Of a stretch of 64,000 nucleotides of DNA, positions 56,020 to 63,540 are shown piece by piece. The translations under genes were made by a program, and so were the position numbers. The notes below the pieces were generated by a model. It worked only from the letters and a program-made list of their open reading frames with translations, had not been told where the DNA came from and did not search any database. Each line of letters starts with the position of its first letter. The first letter of the stretch is position 1. The stretch spans positions 159,677 through 223,676 of the forward strand of contig JABGQS010000001.1 in assembly GCA_018648645.1 (NCBI GenBank). Reading direction: 5' to 3'. Origin of the DNA: Clostridia bacterium (GTDB taxonomy: Bacteria > Bacillota > Clostridia > Christensenellales > SZUA-584).

Positions 56020-57648
56020 GGTGCGAAAAGGGATGCGAATGACCGTGCGTTGATGGGTGTGAATAATACGGAAACTCTTAATAGCAGACCTGATGACTAC
56101 GTGGTGCATAATATACCCAAAGATGCTGCCAGACCTGATGCGTTTGCAGTTCATGATATACCCAAGGATTCTGCCAGACCTGATGCGTTTGCTGCTCATA
56201 ATATACCGAAGAGTGAAGACGAACCATCACAACTAAAACCGCAAGATGTGACACGTTCAAATACGTATAATACAGTTGATATGAATCAAGATGATGCAAT
56301 GAGCGGGAATAAAGAACAAATGACGAGCGGGGGGCAGCCTACCCAAAGCTATATGGACGATATGTTTGGTGCCGGAGGCGCTTGGGAACCCAGCGAAGTA
56401 CAAAGTGAAGCACTCTATAACAGCCATTTGAACCTAATAAAAGCAAAGACTGTTCTGCAAAAATATGAAAATGTTAGTGAATATATATCTAGCATAGACA
56501 TTACAGAAATGGATGCAGATGAAGCTAATGAAGTAGCCGAGTTAGGAAACACAATGCTAGAAGAAGTAAAAGAAGAAACAGGAATTACGTACGATGAGGC
56601 ATTAGCAAATCTCGATAATATTGAAAATGTGATTGAGGGAGAGAAGCATTCATTGGCAGTACAAGAACGGATAGGCGAACTTGACGAAAATCCTGATATT
56701 TCGTTTTTTGATTGGGAAGGCAGCGGCTTGGATGTTCGAGAACAGTTGGATGGATACCAAGGTGGATTAGAGCAATTAACTACTGTATATGATGAGAAAT
56801 GGGCAGAATATAACAGCTTACCGGATGGGGACGAAAAAATAGATATGGGTTACGAGCTTAAGATGTTAGAATTTGAGAAGGATAATATGGAAACACTGAT
56901 AAGTGATACGAATATAGCGTTGGATTATGATAACGATATGGAAGACCTGAATTTGACACAGCTTGTTTTGAGAGCACAGGATATGTTTTATAATCAAGTT
57001 AACGCTGTCGCCAATGAATCAATCTCTTTAAGTAATGAAGCGTTTAATAATGCGGTAGAGTTATGGAAAGATGGAGATGATAGTGCTATGAGAGCATTTG
57101 TTTATTTTACTTATGGTAATGAAAAAGATTTAGAGGACATTGAAGACTTTAATGCATTTAGAGAAGATTATTGCACTATTGAATGGCCGTGGTCAGGACT
57201 AGCTGAAGGACGAAATTTGTTGCTGGAACAAGAATCTGAAGTTATAGATATCATTGAGCCATACTTTATTAAGGCTGTCAATTATGAAAAAACAGATGAC
57301 GGGTTTACAATTATATTACCGACTAATCTAGTTTTTGCGATGAATTATGCAAAACAAATGGAATCTGATTATGATAGAGATGGCAATATAACTGATAATG
57401 TAACCCATGCAGCAAGCTCTGTAGTCGGTTTAGTACCGGTTGTTGGAGATGTGGCTGCAGCCGGCATTTCACTATTTGGTAAAATATTGAGCGATAAATA
57501 TGGAGTAAAAGAGGATATGTGGGATGATGCCATTGCAAGGTATGATACGCTTGTATTTGCCGGACCAATGAAGGAACCATACATTAAATTCGAATGGAAC
57601 AAGAAAGAGAGTGATTTTGAAAACCTGGAATGGTGGTCTGAGATCTAG
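55612..57648 (+). CDS. Headless repeat cassette with alternative C-terminus
   Basis: A 678-residue frame starting at a GTG inside the first repeat, without the charged N-terminus and linker. It has two 31-residue units, three 25-residue units, then three 15-residue repeats (PDAFAVHDIPKDSAR type, coded by 56092-56226), a long acidic helical region, and a C-terminus with a hydrophobic segment (VVGLVPVVGDVAAAGISLFG near 598-617) as seen before toxin domains in other systems. No enzymatic motif is recognised. A ribosome site is lacking, so it may be silent and act as a donor for recombination into the complete gene. Confidence 0.7.
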   Translation: MSDYDKGLQHAMGMGKQNPADAHKYAQGTGGVSDYDKGLQHAMGMGEQNPADAHKYAQGTGGVKRVTDESLQMARNPENAYGIGTGGAKRVTDESLQMARNPENAYGIGTGGAKSVTDKSLQMARNPENAYGIGTGGAKRDANDRALMGVNNTETLNSRPDDYVVHNIPKDAARPDAFAVHDIPKDSARPDAFAAHNIPKSEDEPSQLKPQDVTRSNTYNTVDMNQDDAMSGNKEQMTSGGQPTQSYMDDMFGAGGAWEPSEVQSEALYNSHLNLIKAKTVLQKYENVSEYISSIDITEMDADEANEVAELGNTMLEEVKEETGITYDEALANLDNIENVIEGEKHSLAVQERIGELDENPDISFFDWEGSGLDVREQLDGYQGGLEQLTTVYDEKWAEYNSLPDGDEKIDMGYELKMLEFEKDNMETLISDTNIALDYDNDMEDLNLTQLVLRAQDMFYNQVNAVANESISLSNEAFNNAVELWKDGDDSAMRAFVYFTYGNEKDLEDIEDFNAFREDYCTIEWPWSGLAEGRNLLLEQESEVIDIIEPYFIKAVNYEKTDDGFTIILPTNLVFAMNYAKQMESDYDRDGNITDNVTHAASSVVGLVPVVGDVAAAGISLFGKILSDKYGVKEDMWDDAIARYDTLVFAGPMKEPYIKFEWNKKESDFENLEWWSEI

Positions 57649-57710
57649 GCAGGATGGGAGAGATAAAGCTTGAAAAGCATTATTAATTATATGATTTTGA
57701 GGAGGAGTAT

Positions 57711-58202
57711 ATGAAAAGATTGATAATTATTGCCTTTGTGATAATTCTTTTATTAGGTGCATGTGGTATTTCGGAGACGGAAGAGAAACAGGAGGAAAAG
57801 CCTGTGCATACATTTAGGGGACACAAATATGGGGATACGCTGGAAGATGTTATTGCGAAAGAAGGAATAGAACCATATGAGCAAAGTGAAACAGAAGCCC
57901 GTTTAAGAATATATGATTTTTATGGATACGATGGTTCTATAATATTCAGATTTAATGATGATGGTTTAAAAAACATAACAGTAGTATCTTTGATAGATAA
58001 TACTGAATTGAACTTTCAAGAAGTATTTGATGATCTGTTACCAAACTTGATCAGTGAATTTGGAAACCCGTCCGCTGGCATTCGTGAGAATGAAGATGGT
58101 TGTGGAACTTCATGGTGGAAAGATGGATTGTTTTGGGATTTTTATGTAGACGAGTTAGTCTTTATATTAGAAATTAATCTTGAATACTATGTGCCTGATT
58201 GA
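57711..58202 (+). CDS. Lipoprotein, candidate immunity protein, paralog 1
   Basis: A 163-residue lipoprotein (LLLGAC lipobox near residue 18). The mature part starts TFRGHKYGDTLEDVIAKEGIEPYEQ, a signature shared with the two following genes. It ends with SWWKDGLFWDFYVDE. GAGGAGGAG precedes the ATG. It follows the cassette with an alternative C-terminus, the place where an immunity gene is expected. I know no characterised homologue. Confidence 0.75.
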   Translation: MKRLIIIAFVIILLLGACGISETEEKQEEKPVHTFRGHKYGDTLEDVIAKEGIEPYEQSETEARLRIYDFYGYDGSIIFRFNDDGLKNITVVSLIDNTELNFQEVFDDLLPNLISEFGNPSAGIRENEDGCGTSWWKDGLFWDFYVDELVFILEINLEYYVPD

Positions 58203-58276
58203 TTAAATTATAATTAAAGTTTTTGCATAAGGAGAAGGCAAACCACAAACAGGCTGTCTTTAATGGAGGAGTATAC

Positions 58277-58765
58277 ATGAAAAAACTTTTAGTTCTGATT
58301 GTAGTTACCGTACTGCTGCTGAGTGCATGTACGCAATCTTCGACGAGTTCTTATACTTTTAGGGGGCACAATCTGGGAGATTCTCTTGAAGATGTTATTG
58401 AAAAAGAGGGTATCGAATCTTATGAACAAAGCCCAAGAGACCGAAGAGAAGTAGATTTTATTGTAAACGATTTTTTTGGGTATGAAGCTGAGATGACATG
58501 CCATTTTGAAGACGATTCTTTATATATGATTTCAATGCTATCAGTGTATACTGAAAAGAATGGGATACAAGATGAAGTGTTTGATGAGATGGTCCAAAAC
58601 CTGACTGAGCTATATGGTGAGCCGTACTGGACGAAAATTGGAGACACAACCTTGACAGCGTCGTGGCAAAAGGAAGGACTACTTGGTATGTTAGACGTAA
58701 CACCCTATTCAATCGGACTAAGTGTTAATTTTAGTTATAAAGGACTATTAAAATTTCATTATTGA
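58277..58765 (+). CDS. Lipoprotein, candidate immunity protein, paralog 2
   Basis: A 162-residue lipoprotein (LLLSAC). It shares TFRGHNLGDSLEDVIEKEGIESYEQ with its neighbours but is the most divergent of the three. The start at 58277 has GGAGG seven bases upstream; an earlier in-frame start at 58223 lacks a signal peptide. Same operon as paralog 1. Confidence 0.75.
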   Translation: MKKLLVLIVVTVLLLSACTQSSTSSYTFRGHNLGDSLEDVIEKEGIESYEQSPRDRREVDFIVNDFFGYEAEMTCHFEDDSLYMISMLSVYTEKNGIQDEVFDEMVQNLTELYGEPYWTKIGDTTLTASWQKEGLLGMLDVTPYSIGLSVNFSYKGLLKFHY

Positions 58766-58793
58766 GCTGTTGTTTTTCGAATGGGAGGAGTAT

Positions 58794-59297
58794 ATGAAAA
58801 GATTGATAATTATTGCCTTTGTGATAATTCTTTTATTAGGCGCGTGCGGTATTCCTGAACCTGAAGAGAAGCCGGAAGAGAAGTTTGCGCTTACATTCAG
58901 AGGGCATCAATATGGGGACACTTTGGAAGATATTATTGAAAAAGAAGGAAAAGAACCATACGATCAAGATGAATCAGTGGCCCTTTTCAGATTGGATGAT
59001 TATTATGGTTACAATTGTTTACTGTTCTTTGATTTTGATGGTAATGATTTAACAAGAATAACCATAGGGTATTTTCCAGATAAACCTGAATCGAACATTC
59101 AAGAAATATTTGATGCTATCCTGCCAAACCTGATCAATGAGTTTGGAGATCCGTATCAAATTGGTGAATATGAAGACAGTAGTGTCGCTATGTGGTGGAA
59201 AGATGGATATGCCTGGAGCTTTGATGTAAACGAGCGGGGCTTTTTATTGGATATTAATCTTGAATATAACGAGATATTGGATACGACGAGTTCTTGA
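58794..59297 (+). CDS. Lipoprotein, candidate immunity protein, paralog 3
   Basis: A 167-residue lipoprotein. Its first 20 residues, their DNA and the upstream GGAGGAGTATATG are almost identical to paralog 1, showing a recent tandem duplication, while the mature part has diverged (TFRGHQYGDTLEDIIEKEGKEPYDQ). The start at 58794 is preferred over an in-frame start at 58770. The operon ends in a terminator at 59343. Confidence 0.75.
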   Translation: MKRLIIIAFVIILLLGACGIPEPEEKPEEKFALTFRGHQYGDTLEDIIEKEGKEPYDQDESVALFRLDDYYGYNCLLFFDFDGNDLTRITIGYFPDKPESNIQEIFDAILPNLINEFGDPYQIGEYEDSSVAMWWKDGYAWSFDVNERGFLLDINLEYNEILDTTSS

Positions 59298-59342
59298 ATA
59301 TTATGAGCCTGATGAATTAAATGGTGTTTTAGGTTTTTGCAA

Positions 59343-59381
59343 AAGGAAAAGGTCAAATTTAATTGTACCTTTTCCTTATGC
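59343..59381 (+). terminator. Terminator after the lipoprotein trio
   Basis: Eleven-base arms AAGGAAAAGGT/ACCTTTTCCTT with a 13-base loop, followed by TATGCTTTT. Confidence 0.8.
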
Positions 59382-59402
59382 TTTTGTTCGAAAATAGATT
59401 CC

Positions 59403-59798
59403 GACAAGGGCTTGCAGCACGCGATGGGTATGGGAAAGCCAAACCCGGCTGATGCACACAAGTATGCGCAGGGAACTGGCGGCGTGAGTGACTACGACAA
59501 AGGTTTGCAGCATGCGATGGGTATGGGAAAACAAAACCCGGCGGATGCACATAAGTACGCGCAGGGTACTGGTGGAGTGAAAAGGGTAACGGATGAATCG
59601 CTTCAGATGGCGAGGAACCCCGAAAATGCATACGGGATTGGCACAGGCGGTGCGAAAAGGGTGACGGACAAGTCGCTTCAGATGGCGAGGAACCCCGAAA
59701 ATGCATACGGGATTGGCACAGGCGGCGCGAAAAAGGTGACGGACAAGTCTCTTCAGATGGCGAGGAACCCCGAAAATGCATACGGGATTGGCACAGGC
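59403..59798 (+). repeat. Coding repeat array, cassette 3
   Basis: A partial 93-bp unit from 59403, a full one at 59481-59573, and 75-bp units at 59574-59648, 59649-59723 and 59724-59798. Confidence 0.95.
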
Positions 59799-59887
59799 GG
59801 TGCGAAAAGGACAATGTGCAGCCTGAAATGCAACTGAGTAATAATAGAAACGCAGCAAAGGGCGATGAGCTCTTTTTTTGTCCGTAA
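59403..59887 (+). pseudogene. Broken headless repeat cassette 3
   Basis: It starts in the middle of a 31-residue unit without a start codon of its own. It has one full 93-bp unit (59481-59573) and three 75-bp units (59574-59798). After GGAKR the frame runs to a stop at 59837 with only eight further residues. A -1 frame instead continues DNVQPEMQLSNNRNAAKGDE and stops at 59887, suggesting a frameshift and loss of the C-terminus. It lies behind a terminator and is probably not expressed. Confidence 0.7.
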
Positions 59888-59920
59888 AACTGGCGGGCTG
59901 TGTGCATGCGTTGGAAATAG

Positions 59921-59929
59921 TGGTATAAT
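59921..59929 (+). promoter_or_regulatory. Extended -10 of the tocopherol-cyclase-like gene
   Basis: TGGTATAAT, with an imperfect -35 (TGTGCA) 17 bases upstream. Same motif as at 52689, 55594 and 63669. Confidence 0.5.
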
Positions 59930-60009
59930 AGAGCTGTGGATGCGAAAGATTGGGTTAACAAGCAATATGAATGGAGCTGACGCTTTTGTGAACAAGGGAG
60001 GAATTGGAA

Positions 60010-60972
60010 ATGGGGCATCGGTTGCTGCCGGGCAAACCTGAACTCTATCACGGGAAAGAGAAGAGCAGGCCTTATTTTGAAGGGTGGTATTTCAAGCAAG
60101 CTTCGGATAAAGGCACGGTATCCGTGATTGTAGGTGTGTTCCGCACGGAGAATAAAAGCGATGAGACTGCGTTTATACAACTGCTGCTTGCATCGGGCAA
60201 GAGTTATTATTTTGAGTATCCATTTGAGGCATTTAGCGCCAAGACGGACACATTTGAAGTGAAGGTAGGGGCTAATAAATTCTCGATGGAACGAATTGAG
60301 CTTGATATAGATCAAGATGGTGTTCGTGTTAAAGCTGAAATTTCGTTTAGCGGTATTGTGCCACTGAAAACGAACTTTGTATCGCCGTCCATTATGGGAC
60401 CGTTTTCGTATCTGCCAAGAATGCAGTGCAACCATGGGATATTGAGCTTGACGCATCGCGCTAACGGTACGATGAAAATAGACAGGGAGCAGTATCTTTT
60501 TGAGGACGCGCATGGGTATATCGAAAAGGATTGGGGCGAAGCTTTTCCGAGCAGATGGATATGGATGCAGTGCAACGATGATAAAGTATCACTAATGTGC
60601 TCGATAGCGACGATTCCATACGGAGCGATATTTTTTACGGGGCTAATTTGCGTGCTGCTTGTAGATGGCCGGCAGTACCGTTTTGCGACATATAACGGTG
60701 CGCGAGTTGTCGATATTAAGCGGCAAAAGGGAGAGTTGACGGTGAAGCTGTGCCGTGGTAAATATTCGCTTCATATAACGGCGGGCAGCAAGGTTTTTGG
60801 AAAGCTGATTGCGCCAACGACAACGGGCATGAACAGGAAGATTGAAGAGACGGTAGACGCAACGTTTCATATTGTGCTGACGCGCAGAGGCAAAAAGGTT
60901 TATTGCGGGTCGTTTGGCAATGGCGGGCTGGAAATGCTTGAGCCGGAGCTGTTGGTTGAGAAGAATGGGTAA
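60010..60972 (+). CDS. Tocopherol-cyclase-like protein
   Basis: A 320-residue cytosolic protein of the tocopherol cyclase-like family found in many bacteria that make no tocopherol. Typical segments are YFEGWYFKQAS near 21-31, GPFSYLPRMQCNHGILSL near 132-149, and YIEKDWGEAFPSRWIWMQCN near 172-191. It is probably a lipocalin-like lipid-binding or isomerase-type protein; function unknown. The ATG at 60010 follows GGAGG by eight bases. It separates the repeat cassettes from the flavin-motif lipoprotein. Confidence 0.85.
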   Translation: MGHRLLPGKPELYHGKEKSRPYFEGWYFKQASDKGTVSVIVGVFRTENKSDETAFIQLLLASGKSYYFEYPFEAFSAKTDTFEVKVGANKFSMERIELDIDQDGVRVKAEISFSGIVPLKTNFVSPSIMGPFSYLPRMQCNHGILSLTHRANGTMKIDREQYLFEDAHGYIEKDWGEAFPSRWIWMQCNDDKVSLMCSIATIPYGAIFFTGLICVLLVDGRQYRFATYNGARVVDIKRQKGELTVKLCRGKYSLHITAGSKVFGKLIAPTTTGMNRKIEETVDATFHIVLTRRGKKVYCGSFGNGGLEMLEPELLVEKNG

Positions 60973-61132
60973 AATGGCTGTCCGATAGATGGCTGTTTGG
61001 GCCTGACGATCTCCGATTATATGGCTGTAAAAGGTGTAACTTTTGCGTAATGTTCACAATTTCAACGTTTTATCAACACAATATTGGTTTATAATAGTAT
61101 ATTAAGATACAATTCTGAAAGGATCTGCCGCT

Positions 61133-61699
61133 ATGAGAGCGAAAAATAAAAGAGTAATTGTAATTTCAATCATCTCCTTCTTGTGCACGGTGGCACTACT
61201 CGCCGGATGTGCATCACCAATTTCTGAGGTTTCAGCAGATAATAATGAACATGGTAGTCTTCTAGCGCTGAGCGATTCGAGCTTTATGTCCGGAGCGATT
61301 TTAGTGGAGCTCGCAGATTCGCAAACGAGCGAAGCGGACTCTATGAGCGCAGCGACAAAAGCTGCACGGGAACGCGAAGAAGAGCAGGGCGTTGATATAA
61401 CGAGCGGCGCAACAGTGCAGCCGTTTGACCCGCTTGCCGATGACGTTGACGCAATGTCGGGCGCGACAGTACAGCCGTTTGATCCGCTTGCCGATGATAT
61501 TGACGCAATGACCGGCGCGACGGTGCTGCCTAGCGAGCCGAGTGACGGCGGCGTGGACACAACGAGCGGTGCAACAGGCTCCGGTTCCTCGGGTGACGAC
61601 GACGAGGATGACGACCATGAAGATGATCCTTATCATAAAGAGGAAGACGAAGAAGATGAAGAGGACGAGGAAGACGAGGAAGATGAAGAGGATGATTGA
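61133..61699 (+). CDS. Lipoprotein with four flavinylation-like D-x-x-[ST]-G-A-T repeats and acidic tail
   Basis: A 188-residue lipoprotein (LLAGC lipobox, C26). From residue 88 it has four motifs: DITSGAT (88-94), DAMSGAT (106-112), DAMTGAT (124-130) and DTTSGAT (142-148), spaced exactly 18 residues apart with linkers such as VQPFDPLADDV. Two degenerate copies precede them (SFMSGAI near 50, DSMSAAT near 69). This matches the ApbE recognition motif where the Ser/Thr side chain receives FMN, as in RnfG and NqrC. The last 35 residues are almost all Asp and Glu. The full FMN-binding domain is absent. Confidence 0.7.
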   Translation: MRAKNKRVIVISIISFLCTVALLAGCASPISEVSADNNEHGSLLALSDSSFMSGAILVELADSQTSEADSMSAATKAAREREEEQGVDITSGATVQPFDPLADDVDAMSGATVQPFDPLADDIDAMTGATVLPSEPSDGGVDTTSGATGSGSSGDDDEDDDHEDDPYHKEEDEEDEEDEEDEEDEEDD

Positions 61700-61741
61700 T
61701 GGTCATTGCGAAAGATAGGGTTAATTAAAAAATGATAAAAT

Positions 61742-61772
61742 AAAAACCGCTTCCTATCGGAACGGTTTTTTT
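61742..61772. terminator. Bidirectional terminator
   Basis: AAAACCGCTTCC/GGAACGGTTTT stem with one mismatch and T-run, between convergent genes. Confidence 0.75.
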
Positions 61773-61773
61773 C

Positions 61774-62250
61774 TTACGCTTGTATCGCTTTTGCGAAGTC
61801 TTCTATATGCGCATAGTCGATAGCTTCTTTGTCCTCTGTCGATTTGGCGACATTGGCGAACATGAACTTGTCCATGCCTTTCATCATAGAGACAAGGCTT
61901 GCGCCGCCAAAGCCGTTTGCCACCACCGAAGCTTGCCAAAGCGAGTGCGGGAACTGTGTTGCCATGATATCAACGATACTTTTCTCCTTTTCGAGATGAC
62001 ACACAAACAAACCGATTTTCCTGGTAACCAGAATATCAAGATTCTTATCGCAAAACTTTTTGGTTTCTTTCTTTAGCCTGCCCATGTATATCGGACCACC
62101 GATGATGACGCAGTCAAAAAGCGAAAGATCAACTTTGCCGCTCTTTGATATGCCCAAGAGTGTGACTTCACCGGTTAGCTTTTCTTTCAACAGATTTGCA
62201 CATCTTGCTGTAGTTCCGTATTTGGTTGAGTATGCAATTAGCGTTTTCAT
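61774..62250 (-). CDS. Flavodoxin-domain protein (HemG-like)
   Basis: A 158-residue flavodoxin fold. The FMN phosphate loop is AYSTKYGTTARCA near 6-18, with GGPIYMGRLKKE near 51-62 and ANGFGGASL near 111-119. It is like the flavodoxin family that includes menaquinone-dependent protoporphyrinogen oxidase HemG, but without heme genes nearby that role is not supported. It ends at the terminator shared with the flavin-motif lipoprotein. A DAHP synthase gene lies just upstream, 15 bases away. Confidence 0.8.
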   Translation of the reverse strand: MKTLIAYSTKYGTTARCANLLKEKLTGEVTLLGISKSGKVDLSLFDCVIIGGPIYMGRLKKETKKFCDKNLDILVTRKIGLFVCHLEKEKSIVDIMATQFPHSLWQASVVANGFGGASLVSMMKGMDKFMFANVAKSTEDKEAIDYAHIEDFAKAIQA

Positions 62251-62265
62251 AGCAGAGTCGCTTTC

Positions 62266-63294
62266 TTAGTGATTTTCGGCGATGCTGAAAAGCAGCCGCT
62301 GCGTTTCGTCCCATCCAAGACACGCGTCGGTAATCGACTTGCCATACACGTTGTCGCCAATGTTTTGGCTCCCTTCGACCAAGTAGCTTTCGATCATCAG
62401 ACCTTTGATTATACTCTTTAGCGTTTTGTCGTAGTTGCGGCTGTACATGATTTCCTTGGCGATACGCGGCTGCTCGAAGAAGAGCTTGCCCGAGTTTGCG
62501 TGGTTGGTGTCTACAATAATCGCCGGGTTTTTCAAATCGCGCTCGGCGTATGCCCGCGCAAAATGAATCAGGTCTTCGTAGTGGTAGTTTGGAATGTTGC
62601 GCCCGTTTATGTCGATGGCACCGCGCAGTATAGCGTGCGCGAAGTCGTTGCCCGCTGTCTGAACTTCCCAGCCGTTGTAGATAAAGTTGTGCTCGATCTG
62701 CGCTGCCTTGATGGCGTTTAGCATAACGGTGAAGTCGCCGCTTGTTGGGTTTTTCATGCCGACAGGTGTGGCAACACCGCTTGCTGTCAGTCTGTGTTGC
62801 TGGTTCTCGACCGAGCGTGCACCGACAGCGTTGTATGCAAGAACATCCGCGAGGTATGTGTAGTTTTCGGGGTAGAGCATCTCGTCTGCCGCAGCCATAC
62901 CGAACTCGCTGAGCGCCTTGATGTGAAGCCGCCGTATTGCCTTGATGCCCTCGTACAAATCGGTTTTCTCGCTTGGGTCGGGCTGGTGAACCATGCCCTT
63001 ATACCCCTCGCCAGTCGTGCGCGGTTTGTTGGTGTAGATTCGCGGGATGATTAGCAGCTCGCGCTTAACTTTGTCCTGCACCTTTGCCAGACGTCCGATG
63101 TATTCGCACACCGAGTCTTCGTTGTCGGCAGAGCACGGACCAATAATAACCAGCAGGCGGTTGTCTTTGCCCTCGAAGATTTTTCGTATGTCCGCGTCTC
63201 TTTTCTGTTTGTGCTTTTTGATACCTTCGGGCAATGGAATCTGCTCTATAATATGCGCGGACGACGGAATTTGTTTGATGAATTGTATGTTCAT
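62266..63294 (-). CDS. aroF: 3-deoxy-7-phosphoheptulonate synthase (class I-alpha)
   Basis: Condenses phosphoenolpyruvate and erythrose 4-phosphate to open the shikimate pathway. The 342-residue protein has IIGPCSADNEDSV near 49-61, PRIYTNKPRTTGEGYKGM near 82-99, KNPTSGDF near 182-189 and VDTNHANSGK near 258-267, all of the E. coli AroF/G/H type. The ATG at 63294 is preceded by GAGGAG. A longer frame to 63522 runs through the iteron leader of the next gene and is not used. Confidence 0.95.
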   Translation of the reverse strand: MNIQFIKQIPSSAHIIEQIPLPEGIKKHKQKRDADIRKIFEGKDNRLLVIIGPCSADNEDSVCEYIGRLAKVQDKVKRELLIIPRIYTNKPRTTGEGYKGMVHQPDPSEKTDLYEGIKAIRRLHIKALSEFGMAAADEMLYPENYTYLADVLAYNAVGARSVENQQHRLTASGVATPVGMKNPTSGDFTVMLNAIKAAQIEHNFIYNGWEVQTAGNDFAHAILRGAIDINGRNIPNYHYEDLIHFARAYAERDLKNPAIIVDTNHANSGKLFFEQPRIAKEIMYSRNYDKTLKSIIKGLMIESYLVEGSQNIGDNVYGKSITDACLGWDETQRLLFSIAENH

Positions 63295-63424
63295 GTTTTC
63301 TCCTCGAAATATATGTAAACCTGTATTTTTTGTACTGCGGAAATTTCTACTTAGCATTATACCACAAAAACTATTAGTGACCAATATGCAGTATAGATTG
63401 ATGTGGCAAGAAAAAGTGCGAAAT

Positions 63425-63472
63425 ACGACAAGATTGAGCGCTAAAACGACAAGATTGAGCGACCGTGAGCGA
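63425..63472 (+). promoter_or_regulatory. Iteron-like leader of the second repeat protein gene
   Basis: ACGACAAGATTGAGCG occurs twice, 21 bases apart, separated by CTAAA, then ACC and GTGAGCGA. It has the same layout as 52312-52359, including a following hairpin (GGCG/CGCC near 63500-63513) and AGGAGG before the ATG at 63541. Confidence 0.65.
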
Positions 63473-63540
63473 TTATTTGTGGTTTGATTGTACAAAAGGG
63501 CGGTAAAACGCCGCAAAAACAATTGAAGGAGGCAAAGGAG

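Noticed and set aside
59359..60513. 384-codon minus-strand frame across cassette 3 and the next gene
   Set aside because: Antisense to repeats and to the tocopherol-cyclase-like gene; low-complexity Ser/Cys/Arg composition.
63295..63522. N-terminal extension of the DAHP synthase frame
   Set aside because: It runs through the iteron leader, has no homology to DAHP synthases, and the ATG at 63294 has a good ribosome site.
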